Of a stretch of 64,000 nucleotides of DNA, positions 1 to 7,601 are shown in pieces. The DNA is from Actinoplanes flavus (GTDB lineage Bacteria > Actinomycetota > Actinomycetes > Mycobacteriales > Micromonosporaceae), in assembly GCF_017592555.1 (NCBI RefSeq), contig NZ_JAGFNS010000036.1, positions 21,087 to 85,086 on the forward strand. The letters run 5' to 3'. Under the pieces are notes generated by a model. The model saw nothing but the letters and a program-made list of their open reading frames with translations. It had not been told where the DNA came from and made no database searches. Position numbers and translations under genes: made by a program. Every line of letters begins with the position of its first letter. The first letter of the stretch is position 1.

Positions 1-1455
1 GTCGACGTACGGCTGCCAGACGTCGAGGGCGTGCCGGGTGCAGGCGTCGGCGAGCTGTCGCCGTCGGTCGGCCGCCGCCCGGTCCTCGTTCGTACGGGCG
101 CGGTCCGCCCGGTAGTCGTCGAAGATCTTCGCCGCGTACACGACGAGGGGAACCGCGGCCTCGACGGTGCCGAGGTGCCGTCCCAGCCCTTCGGCCGCCT
201 TGGCGGTGCGGGTCTTCTTGCCGGCGAGCGGCCCGGCCGCGTCGGTCATCGCCTTCAGTACGCCGACCAGCATCGGCCCGACCGAATCGACACGTCCGGC
301 GAGGCCCTCGGACGGGGTCGCGGTGCCGCCGGATTCGAGGGTGGCGACCAGGGAGGCGAAGTCGGTCCAGGCGGGGTGGGCGTGGTCGCGCTCGGTGGAC
401 TTGCGCACCGACTGCCGCAGCCGCTGGAGGCGCAGCTCGTGCTTCTCGAACCACTCCCCGAGCGCACGCTGGATCTCGGCCTGAATCTCGTCGGCGCCGG
501 AGGCCGGGTTCCCGGCGCGGCGCAGCACCTCCTCGACGAGACCGTCGAGGCCGGCCCGGGCGGCGCGGTCGATGGCGTCGAGTTCGTTCTCCGACGCCCG
601 GCGGCGGTTGCGGCCGCTGGTGGCGACCTCGGCGCGTACCGTGTAGTCGGCCAGCTGCCGGCGCAGTTCGGTCACGGTCTCGTCGAGGACCGCCGTCCAG
701 TAGCGTTGCCCGGCGGCGTGCCGCCATCCGGGCAGGTCCGACGAGGACACCGCGCCGAGAGCGTCGGTCAGGTCCGTCATACCGTCCCAGGCGCGGTAGG
801 CGTCCCAGGTCTCCGGGCCGAGATCGGTGTAGGAGCCGGCCAGTCCGAACGGGTCCGGCGCCACCACGTACACCGGGGTCGAGTCGCCGATCGTCAGCTG
901 CTGTCGCAGTTCAGCGACCTTGCGAGCGGTCAGTTCCCGGTACGCGGCGAGCCCGTACTCCGGGTTCACGCCCGCCTCGTCGAACCGGGAGATCACGATC
1001 CACAGCGTTCCCGCGGGCCACTCCCGGGTGATCAGCTGCTGGAGCTGGTCGTGGTCGGCGGTCGCGAGTTGCGGGGTGAGCACGAGCACGCCGACGTCCG
1101 TGAGATCGACCGCCGCCAGAGCCTCGCGCGTGTTGTTCTGTGCCCGGATGTCGGACCCGCCGACCGAGAATCCGGGGGTGTCACGGACGATGCACCCGCC
1201 GACCTCGACCCCGTTGACCTCGAAGGTCTCGTGCCGCGCGCTGATGGTGAGCCAGGCGGGCGCCGTGCCGCCGGTGTCGGCGATCAGCCGGCGCAGCAGG
1301 GAGCTCTTGCCGGTGTCGTAGGACCCGAAGAGGGTCACGACCGGCTTGTCCAACCGCTGGAAGGCGTCCCAGGCGGCGCCGTACTCGCCGGCCAGCGACC
1401 CGCCCGGCAGCCGGTCCAGCCAGTCCCGCACCGCATCGATGTCGACCACGGTCAC
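1..1455 (-). CDS. Dynamin-like GTPase (third G domain of the operon), 3' end outside window
   Basis: The frame is open from a GTG at 1455 to the window edge, so the C-terminus is missing. The start overlaps the stop of the upstream gene as GTGA, and GGAGG lies five bases before it, which fixes the start. About residue 41 begins a P-loop, GSYDTGKSS, followed by a G3 motif DTPGF about 40 residues later. Downstream the visible part is helical and charged, as in dynamin-like and 50S-type GTPases. Family knowledge suggests GTP-driven membrane remodelling or stress protection. Translational coupling to the double-GTPase gene implies that the two products act together. The exact cellular role is unknown. 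Confidence 0.8.
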   Translation of the reverse strand, partial: MTVVDIDAVRDWLDRLPGGSLAGEYGAAWDAFQRLDKPVVTLFGSYDTGKSSLLRRLIADTGGTAPAWLTISARHETFEVNGVEVGGCIVRDTPGFSVGGSDIRAQNNTREALAAVDLTDVGVLVLTPQLATADHDQLQQLITREWPAGTLWIVISRFDEAGVNPEYGLAAYRELTARKVAELRQQLTIGDSTPVYVVAPDPFGLAGSYTDLGPETWDAYRAWDGMTDLTDALGAVSSSDLPGWRHAAGQRYWTAVLDETVTELRRQLADYTVRAEVATSGRNRRRASENELDAIDRAARAGLDGLVEEVLRRAGNPASGADEIQAEIQRALGEWFEKHELRLQRLRQSVRKSTERDHAHPAWTDFASLVATLESGGTATPSEGLAGRVDSVGPMLVGVLKAMTDAAGPLAGKKTRTAKAAEGLGRHLGTVEAAVPLVVYAAKIFDDYRADRARTNEDRAAADRRRQLADACTRHALDVWQPYVD

Positions 1456-4400
1456 TCGTTCCTCCCCGTTGTGCCCGTCAGTTCGTCCGCGGCCGTGATC
1501 AGGGCCCCGGCCGTCCCGGCCCGCGTTCTCGCCGAGTCGATCTCCGCCTGCAGGGACGTCTCGCGGTCGAGGTGTACGCCGAGCAGCGCCTCGAGTTCCC
1601 TGATCTGCTGTTCCAGGTACCCGACGGGACCGTCGCCCCGGTCACCGCGCATGATCTGCTCGACGAGCCCGGCGGCCGCCTCGTCGATCTCTCGCAGGGC
1701 CGAGTCCTGCTGGTCCTTGTGTTTGCCGTCCTTGTGTTTGTCGTTGGCCATCATCGCCACGTCGGCGGCGGAGGCGACGAGCCCGAGCACGAATCCGGCC
1801 CGGGCGACCCGGGCGGCGCCGGTGACCGCGCCCCACGGCTTGAAGGTGTGGCCGAAGTACTTGCCGATGGCGTAGACCGCGTCCCGGGTGCCGAGCGCGT
1901 TCACCAGCGGCGCCACGGCGCCCGCGACATTGCCGGCGCCCGAGGTCACGCTCTCGTACCAGGCGTTGCCCTTGGCTTCGAACTCGGCCGCGAGTTCCGG
2001 AGCGACCTGGAGTTCGGCGGCGCGCATCTCACGTCCGATCGCGGACATGTGGTCGCTGTACCACTCGTCCAGCCGGTGTGCCGCGTCGGCCAGGTAGCGT
2101 TCGAGGTCGGCTTCGAACTCCGGGGCCTTCCACCAGGACTGGACGAGGTCCTCCAGCTTCTTGACGTCCTTGCGTTCGATCTTCACGACCGTGGACTTGG
2201 CCGCCACCAGGTGGCGGTCCACCGTGCGGCGGGCGGCCTCACGCAGCGAGTTCTCCAGGATCACGGCGTCCTTCACCGCGGCCCGCACGGTGGCGATCAC
2301 CGGTTCCGAGCGGCGCATCTCCTTCTCGGCGTCGGCCTGTGCCTGCTCCAGCGCGTGCCGGCGCCGTTTGAGGCCGGTGACGGCCGTGTCGAAGGCGGCC
2401 GACGACGACGCGACGGACAGCCGCTCGTCGCCGAGCCCGGAGATGGTGCCTGTCAGCGCTGCCACGCCGTCCCACAGACGGTTCTCGTCGAAGGCGGCGG
2501 CCTGCGCCCCGGGAGCGGCTCCGACCAGGCCGAACGGGTCGCCGGAGAGGCAGTGGATCCGATCGGGCCCGATCTCGACGCCGCGGGCGGCGAACGCGGT
2601 GCGCAGTTCCTCGCGTTTGCGGTCCTGCAGGTTGAGGAACGCGCCGGGTTCGGCGAGCGGGTTCATGCCGAGTTCGTCGCACCGGTTGATGAGGAACACC
2701 ATCCGGGCGCCCTTCGCGGCGATCGTCTCCGCGCCGCGCGCCAGATCCTCCAGCATCGCGGTGTCGCCGACCAGCAGGTTGATGTGGACGACGACGAACA
2801 CCAGCGCGGCCTCGACGATGGCCTCGTACGCGATGGTGTCGTGTTCGCCGTGTCCGCTCTGCAGGCCGGGCGTGTCCACGAGGTCGAACCCGCCGAACGG
2901 GTAGCGGGTCGTGGACACGGTCGCGGGCGTGGCCCGGATGTCGATCGCCGCGGGCGCCTCCCGGCCGCTGTCCACCATGATCCGGCGCACCAGCGACGAC
3001 TTGCCCGAGTTGTAGTCACCGAGGACGACGAAGGCGGGCTTCGCCCCGTCGACGCGCCAGAAGGCTCGTACGATGTCGAACAGCTCCGGGTCGTGCCGGG
3101 CGGCTTCCTCGAGGCCGGCCCGCCACGACCGGATGGCCGCCGCCGACGGAGTGTTCCACGCCGTGGCCAGCGCGCGCGTCAGCCGTTCGTGGTCCTGTCG
3201 ACGGCGCTCGGCGTACCGTTGCCGGAGGGTTTGATCGATCTGCGCCGGCCGGTGCGGATCCGTTGCCGACTCCAGCCAGTCCTCGCCGAGGAACAGGCGG
3301 GTCACGTCGGCCGTGGTGGCGCCCATGCGGCGCTGGGCCCGTTGCAGGACGTCGGCCACCGCGGGCGCGGGCGCGATCGCACCGGCGTGGGTGCGCAGGT
3401 CGTCGATCAGCCGGCCGATCCGGGCGCGAGCCGTGCGGAGCTCGATCGCGGTACGCAACGTCCCGGCGACCGCGGGACCCAGCAGCGTCCACGCCGCTTT
3501 CCGGCTCTCGGCCACGAGCGAGTCCTCGTAACCGCCGAACGTCTCGTCCACCGCACGATGGCCGGCCACGGTGGCCTGGGATCTCGCCTCCCGTGCCCGT
3601 TCGGCTTCCTCGTCGCTCATCTTCTTGCCGAAGTACTGCTGGACCTGGCTCACGATCCCGACGCCCACGGCCGTCGCGCCGATCACCCAGCCCACCGGGT
3701 TCGACAGCAGGAGCGCGGCGAGCGGCACGGCGGCGGCGCCCAGGCCCAGCGCGATGCCCGACCCTTTGACGACGTCACCCATGACGCCGCTGCCCTCGCC
3801 ACCGAGGATGGTCGCGGCGTGCGACACCGTCATCGCGTTGCCGGTGGACTCGAAGCCCACCGCGACTTCCAGCTCACGGTGCAGGAACTCCCCGCGGTCG
3901 GCCCACACGGCCGCCACCGCGGCGCCGACGGCGTCCTCGTCGAACACCGCCGCGATGAACTCCGACTCCTCGACCGCCCGTTTCTCGGCGAACGCCGTGC
4001 GGATCAGCTCGTCCACGCCGGCCTTCGCCTGCCGGCGGCATCCCGCCAGGTGGGAGGCGGTGAGATGCCGGACGAAGCGGTCCAGCGTCCCCTGAGGCGG
4101 TGACGTGTACGGGACTCCCCGCGCCACCTCGGACACCCCGGCCAGGTCCGCGCTGAGTGCCGCGTCGTGCAGCCACGCGGCCCGTTCGGCGTCGTCCGGG
4201 TAGCCGAGCACGGCGAACAGCGACTCGACGTCACGTTCGAGAGATTCCGCCTCCTGGTCGATCGCGGCCGCCAGATCCTCGAGTTCGCCGATTCCCCGTT
4301 GGCATCGCGACCGCACGTCCTGGCGCAGCGCGGCCAGCCGGAGATCGGCGGCGCCCTCCTCGACCAGGTGGGCCATCAGGCGCTCCAGCGTCCCGAAGTT

Positions 4401-5222
4401 CGACCAGCGTTCGAGGTACTCGATGCCGAAGGTGTCGCGTTCGAAGGCGAGCCCGTCCGCGGCCACCCCGCGGAAGGGGGTGGCGGCGCGGGCGAAAAGG
4501 GCCCGCTGGCTGTGGATCGCGACGATCGGCGTCTCCGGCAGCCCGATCTCCACCAGGTGGGTCCGGATGTTGTCGGCGTGCTGCCGCACCTGCTCGGACA
4601 GGTTCCGCCGCAGCGGCGGCACCACCCGCGCGGGATGGTGCCACTGCGCGTTGCGGGAGTTGAGGACGGCCACCGCCGGTTTGCCGTAGTCCCTGATCCA
4701 GGCGGCGATCTTGGTGAACTCCATCGCCTGCTGGGACTGGGAATCGAAGCACAGCAGCACGACATCGGCGATCTCGACCGCCCGGCGCGCCTTGGCCTCG
4801 AGACTCTCGCGGCTCTCGGTGCGTCCCCAGCCGTTGATGCCGGGGGTGTCGTAGAGCCGGCAGTTGCGCCACTCGACGGCCTGCACCTCGGTGGTGCAGT
4901 CACTTTCACCAGGAGAGACGTACGACCCGTCGAGTCGGCCGAACACCGACAGCAGGGTGCTCTTGCCGACCCCGGTACGCCCGAAGAACGCGATGTTGAA
5001 CGACGCGAGCGACTCCCGCTCACGATCCAGGTGGCTTCGCAGGCGCGCCGGGAACGCGGCGGTGAAGTCGTCCAGCCGGGCGACCAGGGCCGATGACCCC
5101 GGGCTCCCCCGCTGCCCTTGCGCGAACGCGCGCCCCAGTTCGCCGGCGACCTCGTCCAGACGGGCCAGCTCGGCACGCCCCTGCTCGACGGCCGACCGGA
5201 CGGCATCCTCGAACGACACCAT
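1452..5222 (-). CDS. Tandem dynamin-like GTPase with two G domains
   Basis: A protein of about 1256 aa with two separate GTPase domains. The first has a P-loop GRTGVGKST at residues 81-89 and a G3 motif DTPGING. The second has GDYNSGKSS near 735, DTPGLQSG, and an NRCDE-type G4. A strongly hydrophobic segment lies near 484-527 and a second near 1130-1160, so membrane insertion or binding is likely. This matches fused bacterial dynamin-like proteins, which tubulate or fuse membranes. I chose the ATG at 5222 because the frame upstream is low-complexity and runs into the xylanase gene; GTG at 5219 is also possible. The gene overlaps the next GTPase gene by four bases. Confidence 0.8.
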   Translation of the reverse strand: MVSFEDAVRSAVEQGRAELARLDEVAGELGRAFAQGQRGSPGSSALVARLDDFTAAFPARLRSHLDRERESLASFNIAFFGRTGVGKSTLLSVFGRLDGSYVSPGESDCTTEVQAVEWRNCRLYDTPGINGWGRTESRESLEAKARRAVEIADVVLLCFDSQSQQAMEFTKIAAWIRDYGKPAVAVLNSRNAQWHHPARVVPPLRRNLSEQVRQHADNIRTHLVEIGLPETPIVAIHSQRALFARAATPFRGVAADGLAFERDTFGIEYLERWSNFGTLERLMAHLVEEGAADLRLAALRQDVRSRCQRGIGELEDLAAAIDQEAESLERDVESLFAVLGYPDDAERAAWLHDAALSADLAGVSEVARGVPYTSPPQGTLDRFVRHLTASHLAGCRRQAKAGVDELIRTAFAEKRAVEESEFIAAVFDEDAVGAAVAAVWADRGEFLHRELEVAVGFESTGNAMTVSHAATILGGEGSGVMGDVVKGSGIALGLGAAAVPLAALLLSNPVGWVIGATAVGVGIVSQVQQYFGKKMSDEEAERAREARSQATVAGHRAVDETFGGYEDSLVAESRKAAWTLLGPAVAGTLRTAIELRTARARIGRLIDDLRTHAGAIAPAPAVADVLQRAQRRMGATTADVTRLFLGEDWLESATDPHRPAQIDQTLRQRYAERRRQDHERLTRALATAWNTPSAAAIRSWRAGLEEAARHDPELFDIVRAFWRVDGAKPAFVVLGDYNSGKSSLVRRIMVDSGREAPAAIDIRATPATVSTTRYPFGGFDLVDTPGLQSGHGEHDTIAYEAIVEAALVFVVVHINLLVGDTAMLEDLARGAETIAAKGARMVFLINRCDELGMNPLAEPGAFLNLQDRKREELRTAFAARGVEIGPDRIHCLSGDPFGLVGAAPGAQAAAFDENRLWDGVAALTGTISGLGDERLSVASSSAAFDTAVTGLKRRRHALEQAQADAEKEMRRSEPVIATVRAAVKDAVILENSLREAARRTVDRHLVAAKSTVVKIERKDVKKLEDLVQSWWKAPEFEADLERYLADAAHRLDEWYSDHMSAIGREMRAAELQVAPELAAEFEAKGNAWYESVTSGAGNVAGAVAPLVNALGTRDAVYAIGKYFGHTFKPWGAVTGAARVARAGFVLGLVASAADVAMMANDKHKDGKHKDQQDSALREIDEAAAGLVEQIMRGDRGDGPVGYLEQQIRELEALLGVHLDRETSLQAEIDSARTRAGTAGALITAADELTGTTGRNE

Positions 5223-5376
5223 GTCTGAGGTCAACTCGTCATCACTTTCCGCAGGCGCCCGGTCGTCTGTCGCCGCCGATCCTAGGTCACCGTCCTCCGG
5301 CCGCCGCCTCAGCGGGATCGTCGGCCGGCTCCACCGTCCGACCTGCGCCCCGCGTGGCCCCGCGAGGCCCACCTGG

Positions 5377-5418
5377 CACGCGAAAGCGGATGCCGTGCTC
5401 CGGCATCCGCTTCGCGTG
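5377..5418 (-). terminator. Rho-independent-type hairpin after the GH10 gene
   Basis: Arms of 18 paired bases (with one bulged A) enclose a 5-nt loop. The hairpin starts two bases after the xylanase stop. No long T tract follows, as is usual in actinomycetes. It separates the xylanase from the GTPase operon, which must then have its own promoter in 5223-5376. Confidence 0.75.
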
Positions 5419-5419
5419 T

Positions 5420-6571
5420 TCAGCCGCGGTGCGGGGCGCCCGCGGCGAGCAGAAGATCTTGCTGCAGGACGTGGTACTGACCCTTCGGGTTCAGCTGCTC
5501 GTCGTAGATCAGGGCGGCACCCTCCTGCGGGTCGGAGAACCAGCCGGGCACCCAGGAGTAGGAATCGCCGAACCCCCACGGCGTGAACGAGATGCAGGCA
5601 CGGACGGCCAGGCACGCCTTCAGCGACCGGGACCAGTAGCTCTCCTGGGCGTACGGGGCGAGCGCGTCCACCGGCACGTTGACGGCCTCCGGCTTGGTCA
5701 GCGTACGCACGTCCACCTCGGTCAGCGCCACCTTCTGCCCCAGCGCGGCGAAGCGTTCGAGGTTGCTCAGCAGGTCCGGGTAGCCGTACTGGGTGGACAG
5801 GTGACCCTGGAACCCGACCCCGTGGATCGGCACGCGCTGCGCCTTCAGCGACTTCACCAGCTCATACACCGCGTTGCTCTTGGGGCCGGTGAACTCCAGG
5901 TTGTAGTCGTTGTAGAAGAGCAGGGCGCGGGGATCGGCCTGGTGCGCCCAGCGGAACGCGTCGGCGATGTAGCCGGTGCCGCCCCAGGCCTTGTACCAGA
6001 TGGTCTGGCGGGGCTGCCCGTTGTCGTCGAAGGCCTCGTTGACCACGTCCCACTGCCAGATGTCGCCCTTGAAGTGGCGCATCTGAGCGAAGATGTGCTC
6101 CTTGAGGGCGGCCTTCACCTCCTCGTTCGAGAGGGTGGTGGTGTAGCCGTCGGTGGACAACCACGCGGGCAGCTGGTTGTGCCAGAGCAGCGTGTGGCCA
6201 CGCACCAACTGCCGGTTCCTCTTGGCGAACGCGACGAGCTGGTCGGCCTTCTCCCAGGTGTAGGTGCCGCGGACGGCCTCCACTTCGGCCCACTTCATGG
6301 CGTTCTCCGCGGTGACGCTGGAGAACTGGTCAGCGGTCAACTGCGTGTACTTCTCGTTGGAGCCCAGCTCGTCCGCGTTCACCGCCGTGCCGATACGCAG
6401 GCCCACCCGGGCGGCCAGCGCCCGCAGCGAGTCCGCCGGGTAGGCGGGGGCGGGCGATGGCTTCGCGGCCACCGGGCCGGAGCCCGCGGCGGCGGAACCG
6501 GCGAACGCGAGCTGTCCGCCGAATAGTGCGGTAGCTGTGGCGACAGCGAGGGGAAGCCATGGACGGCGCAC
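5420..6571 (-). CDS. Secreted endo-1,4-beta-xylanase, GH10
   Basis: A 383-aa GH10 enzyme that cleaves internal beta-1,4 xylosidic bonds of xylan outside the cell. An N-terminal signal peptide (RR, hydrophobic core, AFAGSAAA) is followed by a single catalytic barrel with no binding module. The acid/base is E179 in WDVVNEAFDD and the nucleophile is E285 in ALTEVDVR. Substrate-contact motifs GHTLLWHNQ and FYNDYN are present. The start is GTG at 6571, with AAGGAG five bases before it. A palindrome of the xylanase-operator type lies 36 bp upstream, and a strong hairpin follows the stop, so this is a single-gene transcript controlled by xylan-derived sugars (inferred). Confidence 0.93.
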   Translation of the reverse strand: MRRPWLPLAVATATALFGGQLAFAGSAAAGSGPVAAKPSPAPAYPADSLRALAARVGLRIGTAVNADELGSNEKYTQLTADQFSSVTAENAMKWAEVEAVRGTYTWEKADQLVAFAKRNRQLVRGHTLLWHNQLPAWLSTDGYTTTLSNEEVKAALKEHIFAQMRHFKGDIWQWDVVNEAFDDNGQPRQTIWYKAWGGTGYIADAFRWAHQADPRALLFYNDYNLEFTGPKSNAVYELVKSLKAQRVPIHGVGFQGHLSTQYGYPDLLSNLERFAALGQKVALTEVDVRTLTKPEAVNVPVDALAPYAQESYWSRSLKACLAVRACISFTPWGFGDSYSWVPGWFSDPQEGAALIYDEQLNPKGQYHVLQQDLLLAAGAPHRG

Positions 6572-6606
6572 GGGGACTCCTTTTTACCGGGGATGTCGGG
6601 GACGTT

Positions 6607-6617
6607 CGAAAGTTTCG
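6607..6617. promoter_or_regulatory. GAAANTTTC-type operator of the xylanase gene
   Basis: CGAAAGTTTCG is a perfect 11-bp palindrome around a central G. It matches the GAAANTTTC element described upstream of Streptomyces xylanase genes. The same core occurs at 46360-46368 before the GH43/CBM2 genes. Binding by a LacI- or ROK-type repressor is inferred. Confidence 0.55.
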
Positions 6618-6720
6618 GAATAACTCCGGAAGTAACGAACGGAATCTATGCCTGTCATCGCGGGCGGTCAAGGGCCGCCGCCGCCCCGCGCACCCGGACC
6701 GTCGCACCGGCGCCGTCTGC

Positions 6721-6787
6721 GTCACCCACAGTGGATGGCGGAATCTTTCGAGCCTCGTTGCTCTCCCACTGAGCTACGTCGACAGGT
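6721..6787 (-). other. tRNA-like fragment with D-arm but no regular anticodon arm
   Basis: On the minus strand, GTAGCTCAGTGGGAGAGC is a textbook D-arm with its linker. The next bases run almost at once into CTCGAAAGATTCC, which resembles a T-arm, leaving no room for a normal 17-nt anticodon arm. The outer bases TTCACCT and GGGTGAC can pair at six of seven positions. It is either a decayed tRNA or a reduced tRNA-like RNA. Confidence 0.4.
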
Positions 6788-6800
6788 GAACTGGTCCACG

Positions 6801-6871
6801 CTGGGGGCGCAGGACTCGACCCTGCACGACCGAGGTCAAAGCTCGACGGCCTGCCGTTAGCCGAACCCACA
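6801..6871 (-). tRNA. tRNA-Gln (UUG)-like gene, non-canonical
   Basis: The 71 nt fold by eye into a cloverleaf. The acceptor TGTGGGT/GCCCCCA has one mismatch, and the D-stem is GGCT/GGCC with loop AACGGCA. The anticodon stem TCGAG/CTCGG carries loop CTTTGAC, giving anticodon TTG for CAA (Gln). The T-stem GCAGG/CCTGC has loop GTCGAGT. The conserved T54 is a G and no CCA is encoded. These deviations suggest a mobile-element type or decaying tRNA rather than the housekeeping copy. It is the best-formed member of the cluster. Confidence 0.6.
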
Positions 6872-6899
6872 GAGCGCCGGGACCAGGGTGGTGCCACGT

Positions 6900-6975
6900 A
6901 CACCCGAACGGATTCAAACCGTCGACCACCGGCCTGCCGAAGAACCGGTGCGCTACCTGCTGCGCCACACGCAGG
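6900..6975 (-). tRNA. tRNA-like sequence, isotype uncertain (possibly UCG, Arg)
   Basis: A clear D-arm (GCGC, loop AGCAGGTA, GCGC) and T-arm (GACGG, loop TTTGAAT, CCGTT) are present in the right order. Between them, a stem around CTTCGGC can present UCG, but one extra base must be tolerated. Acceptor pairing is only about five base pairs (ACCTG/CGGGT). This is probably a degenerate tRNA; the isotype is a guess. Confidence 0.35.
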
Positions 6976-6979
6976 TCGC

Positions 6980-7085
6980 GATGACACTGCACCGGGCCTC
7001 GCACCGACCTGCTCGGGTCGGGGTCGGCGACTTAGCGGAATCCGCCGAACACCCGCTCCTCGTTCGAACGATGGTGGAGGCTGCG
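6980..7085 (-). other. Possible further tRNA remnant upstream in the cluster
   Basis: The minus strand here carries short stems (GGCG/CGCC, GACC/GGTC) and a GTTCGAAC palindrome at 7061-7068, spaced roughly as in a tRNA. I cannot draw a full cloverleaf. It is listed only because it continues the cluster and no coding frame is convincing. Confidence 0.2.
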
Positions 7086-7133
7086 GCGGTGTTCTACTAT
7101 CCCCCTGATCGCCCACAGTAGAGGAAGATCATT

Positions 7134-7601
7134 TTGACTGACGTGCCCGAGACGCCGACCACTTCCACCTCCGCCGTCGTGCTCGGTCGCTTCGAGAAGG
7201 TAATCGCCGTCGTCCTCATCGCCCTATTCGTGATATTCATCGGCGTGCTGGTCGTGTTGCGCGATTCCGAGCACTGGGACCGCCTGGTGTACCTGTTCGG
7301 CGGCCTCGAGGCACTGGTGTTCTCCGCGGCCGGCGCGCTCTTCGGTAACGGCATCCAGCGAGCACAGACCGTCCAGGCGCAGGAGACGGCCGTGCGCGAG
7401 CGCGAACGGGCTGACGCCAACGAGTCCGGGGCGCAGCATGGCGAGGCTCTCGCCGCCCTGGTCCGGGCGAAACGCGAAGCCGCCGAATCGGCCGCCGAAG
7501 GACGCGGCGCCCGTCCCGGCATGGCCGCGGAGAGCAGCGAGGCACGGTCGCTGGCCGAACTCGGCCGGGTGGCGGACGAGTGGTTCCCGCCGACCAGGTG
7601 A
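7134..7601 (+). CDS. Two-TM coiled-coil membrane protein opening the CHAT operon
   Basis: A 155-aa protein of unrecognised family. After a short polar N-terminus come two hydrophobic segments, about residues 24-46 and 53-73. A long Ala/Glu/Arg-rich helix with coiled-coil character follows (about 80-125), then a tail ending in WFPPTR. It is likely anchored in the membrane with the coiled coil in the cytoplasm. The start is TTG at 7134, supported by GAGGA nine bases upstream; GTG at 7143 is an alternative. The stop overlaps the start of the CHAT protease gene, so it is probably a sensor or membrane adaptor for that protease (inferred). Confidence 0.75.
   Translation: MTDVPETPTTSTSAVVLGRFEKVIAVVLIALFVIFIGVLVVLRDSEHWDRLVYLFGGLEALVFSAAGALFGNGIQRAQTVQAQETAVRERERADANESGAQHGEALAALVRAKREAAESAAEGRGARPGMAAESSEARSLAELGRVADEWFPPTR

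Noticed and set aside
31..4103. Very long open frames on the plus strand opposite the dynamin-like genes
   Set aside because: They are rich in Arg, Gly and Val with no domains, as expected for the antisense of high-GC genes; the minus-strand frames have clear GTPase motifs.
5093..6526. 477-codon plus-strand frame opposite the xylanase
   Set aside because: The minus strand encodes a full GH10 enzyme with catalytic residues; the plus frame has no features.
6655..7116. Minus-strand frame across the tRNA-like cluster
   Set aside because: Its peptide (RRFESVR, VAQWES) is the typical false translation of tRNA genes.
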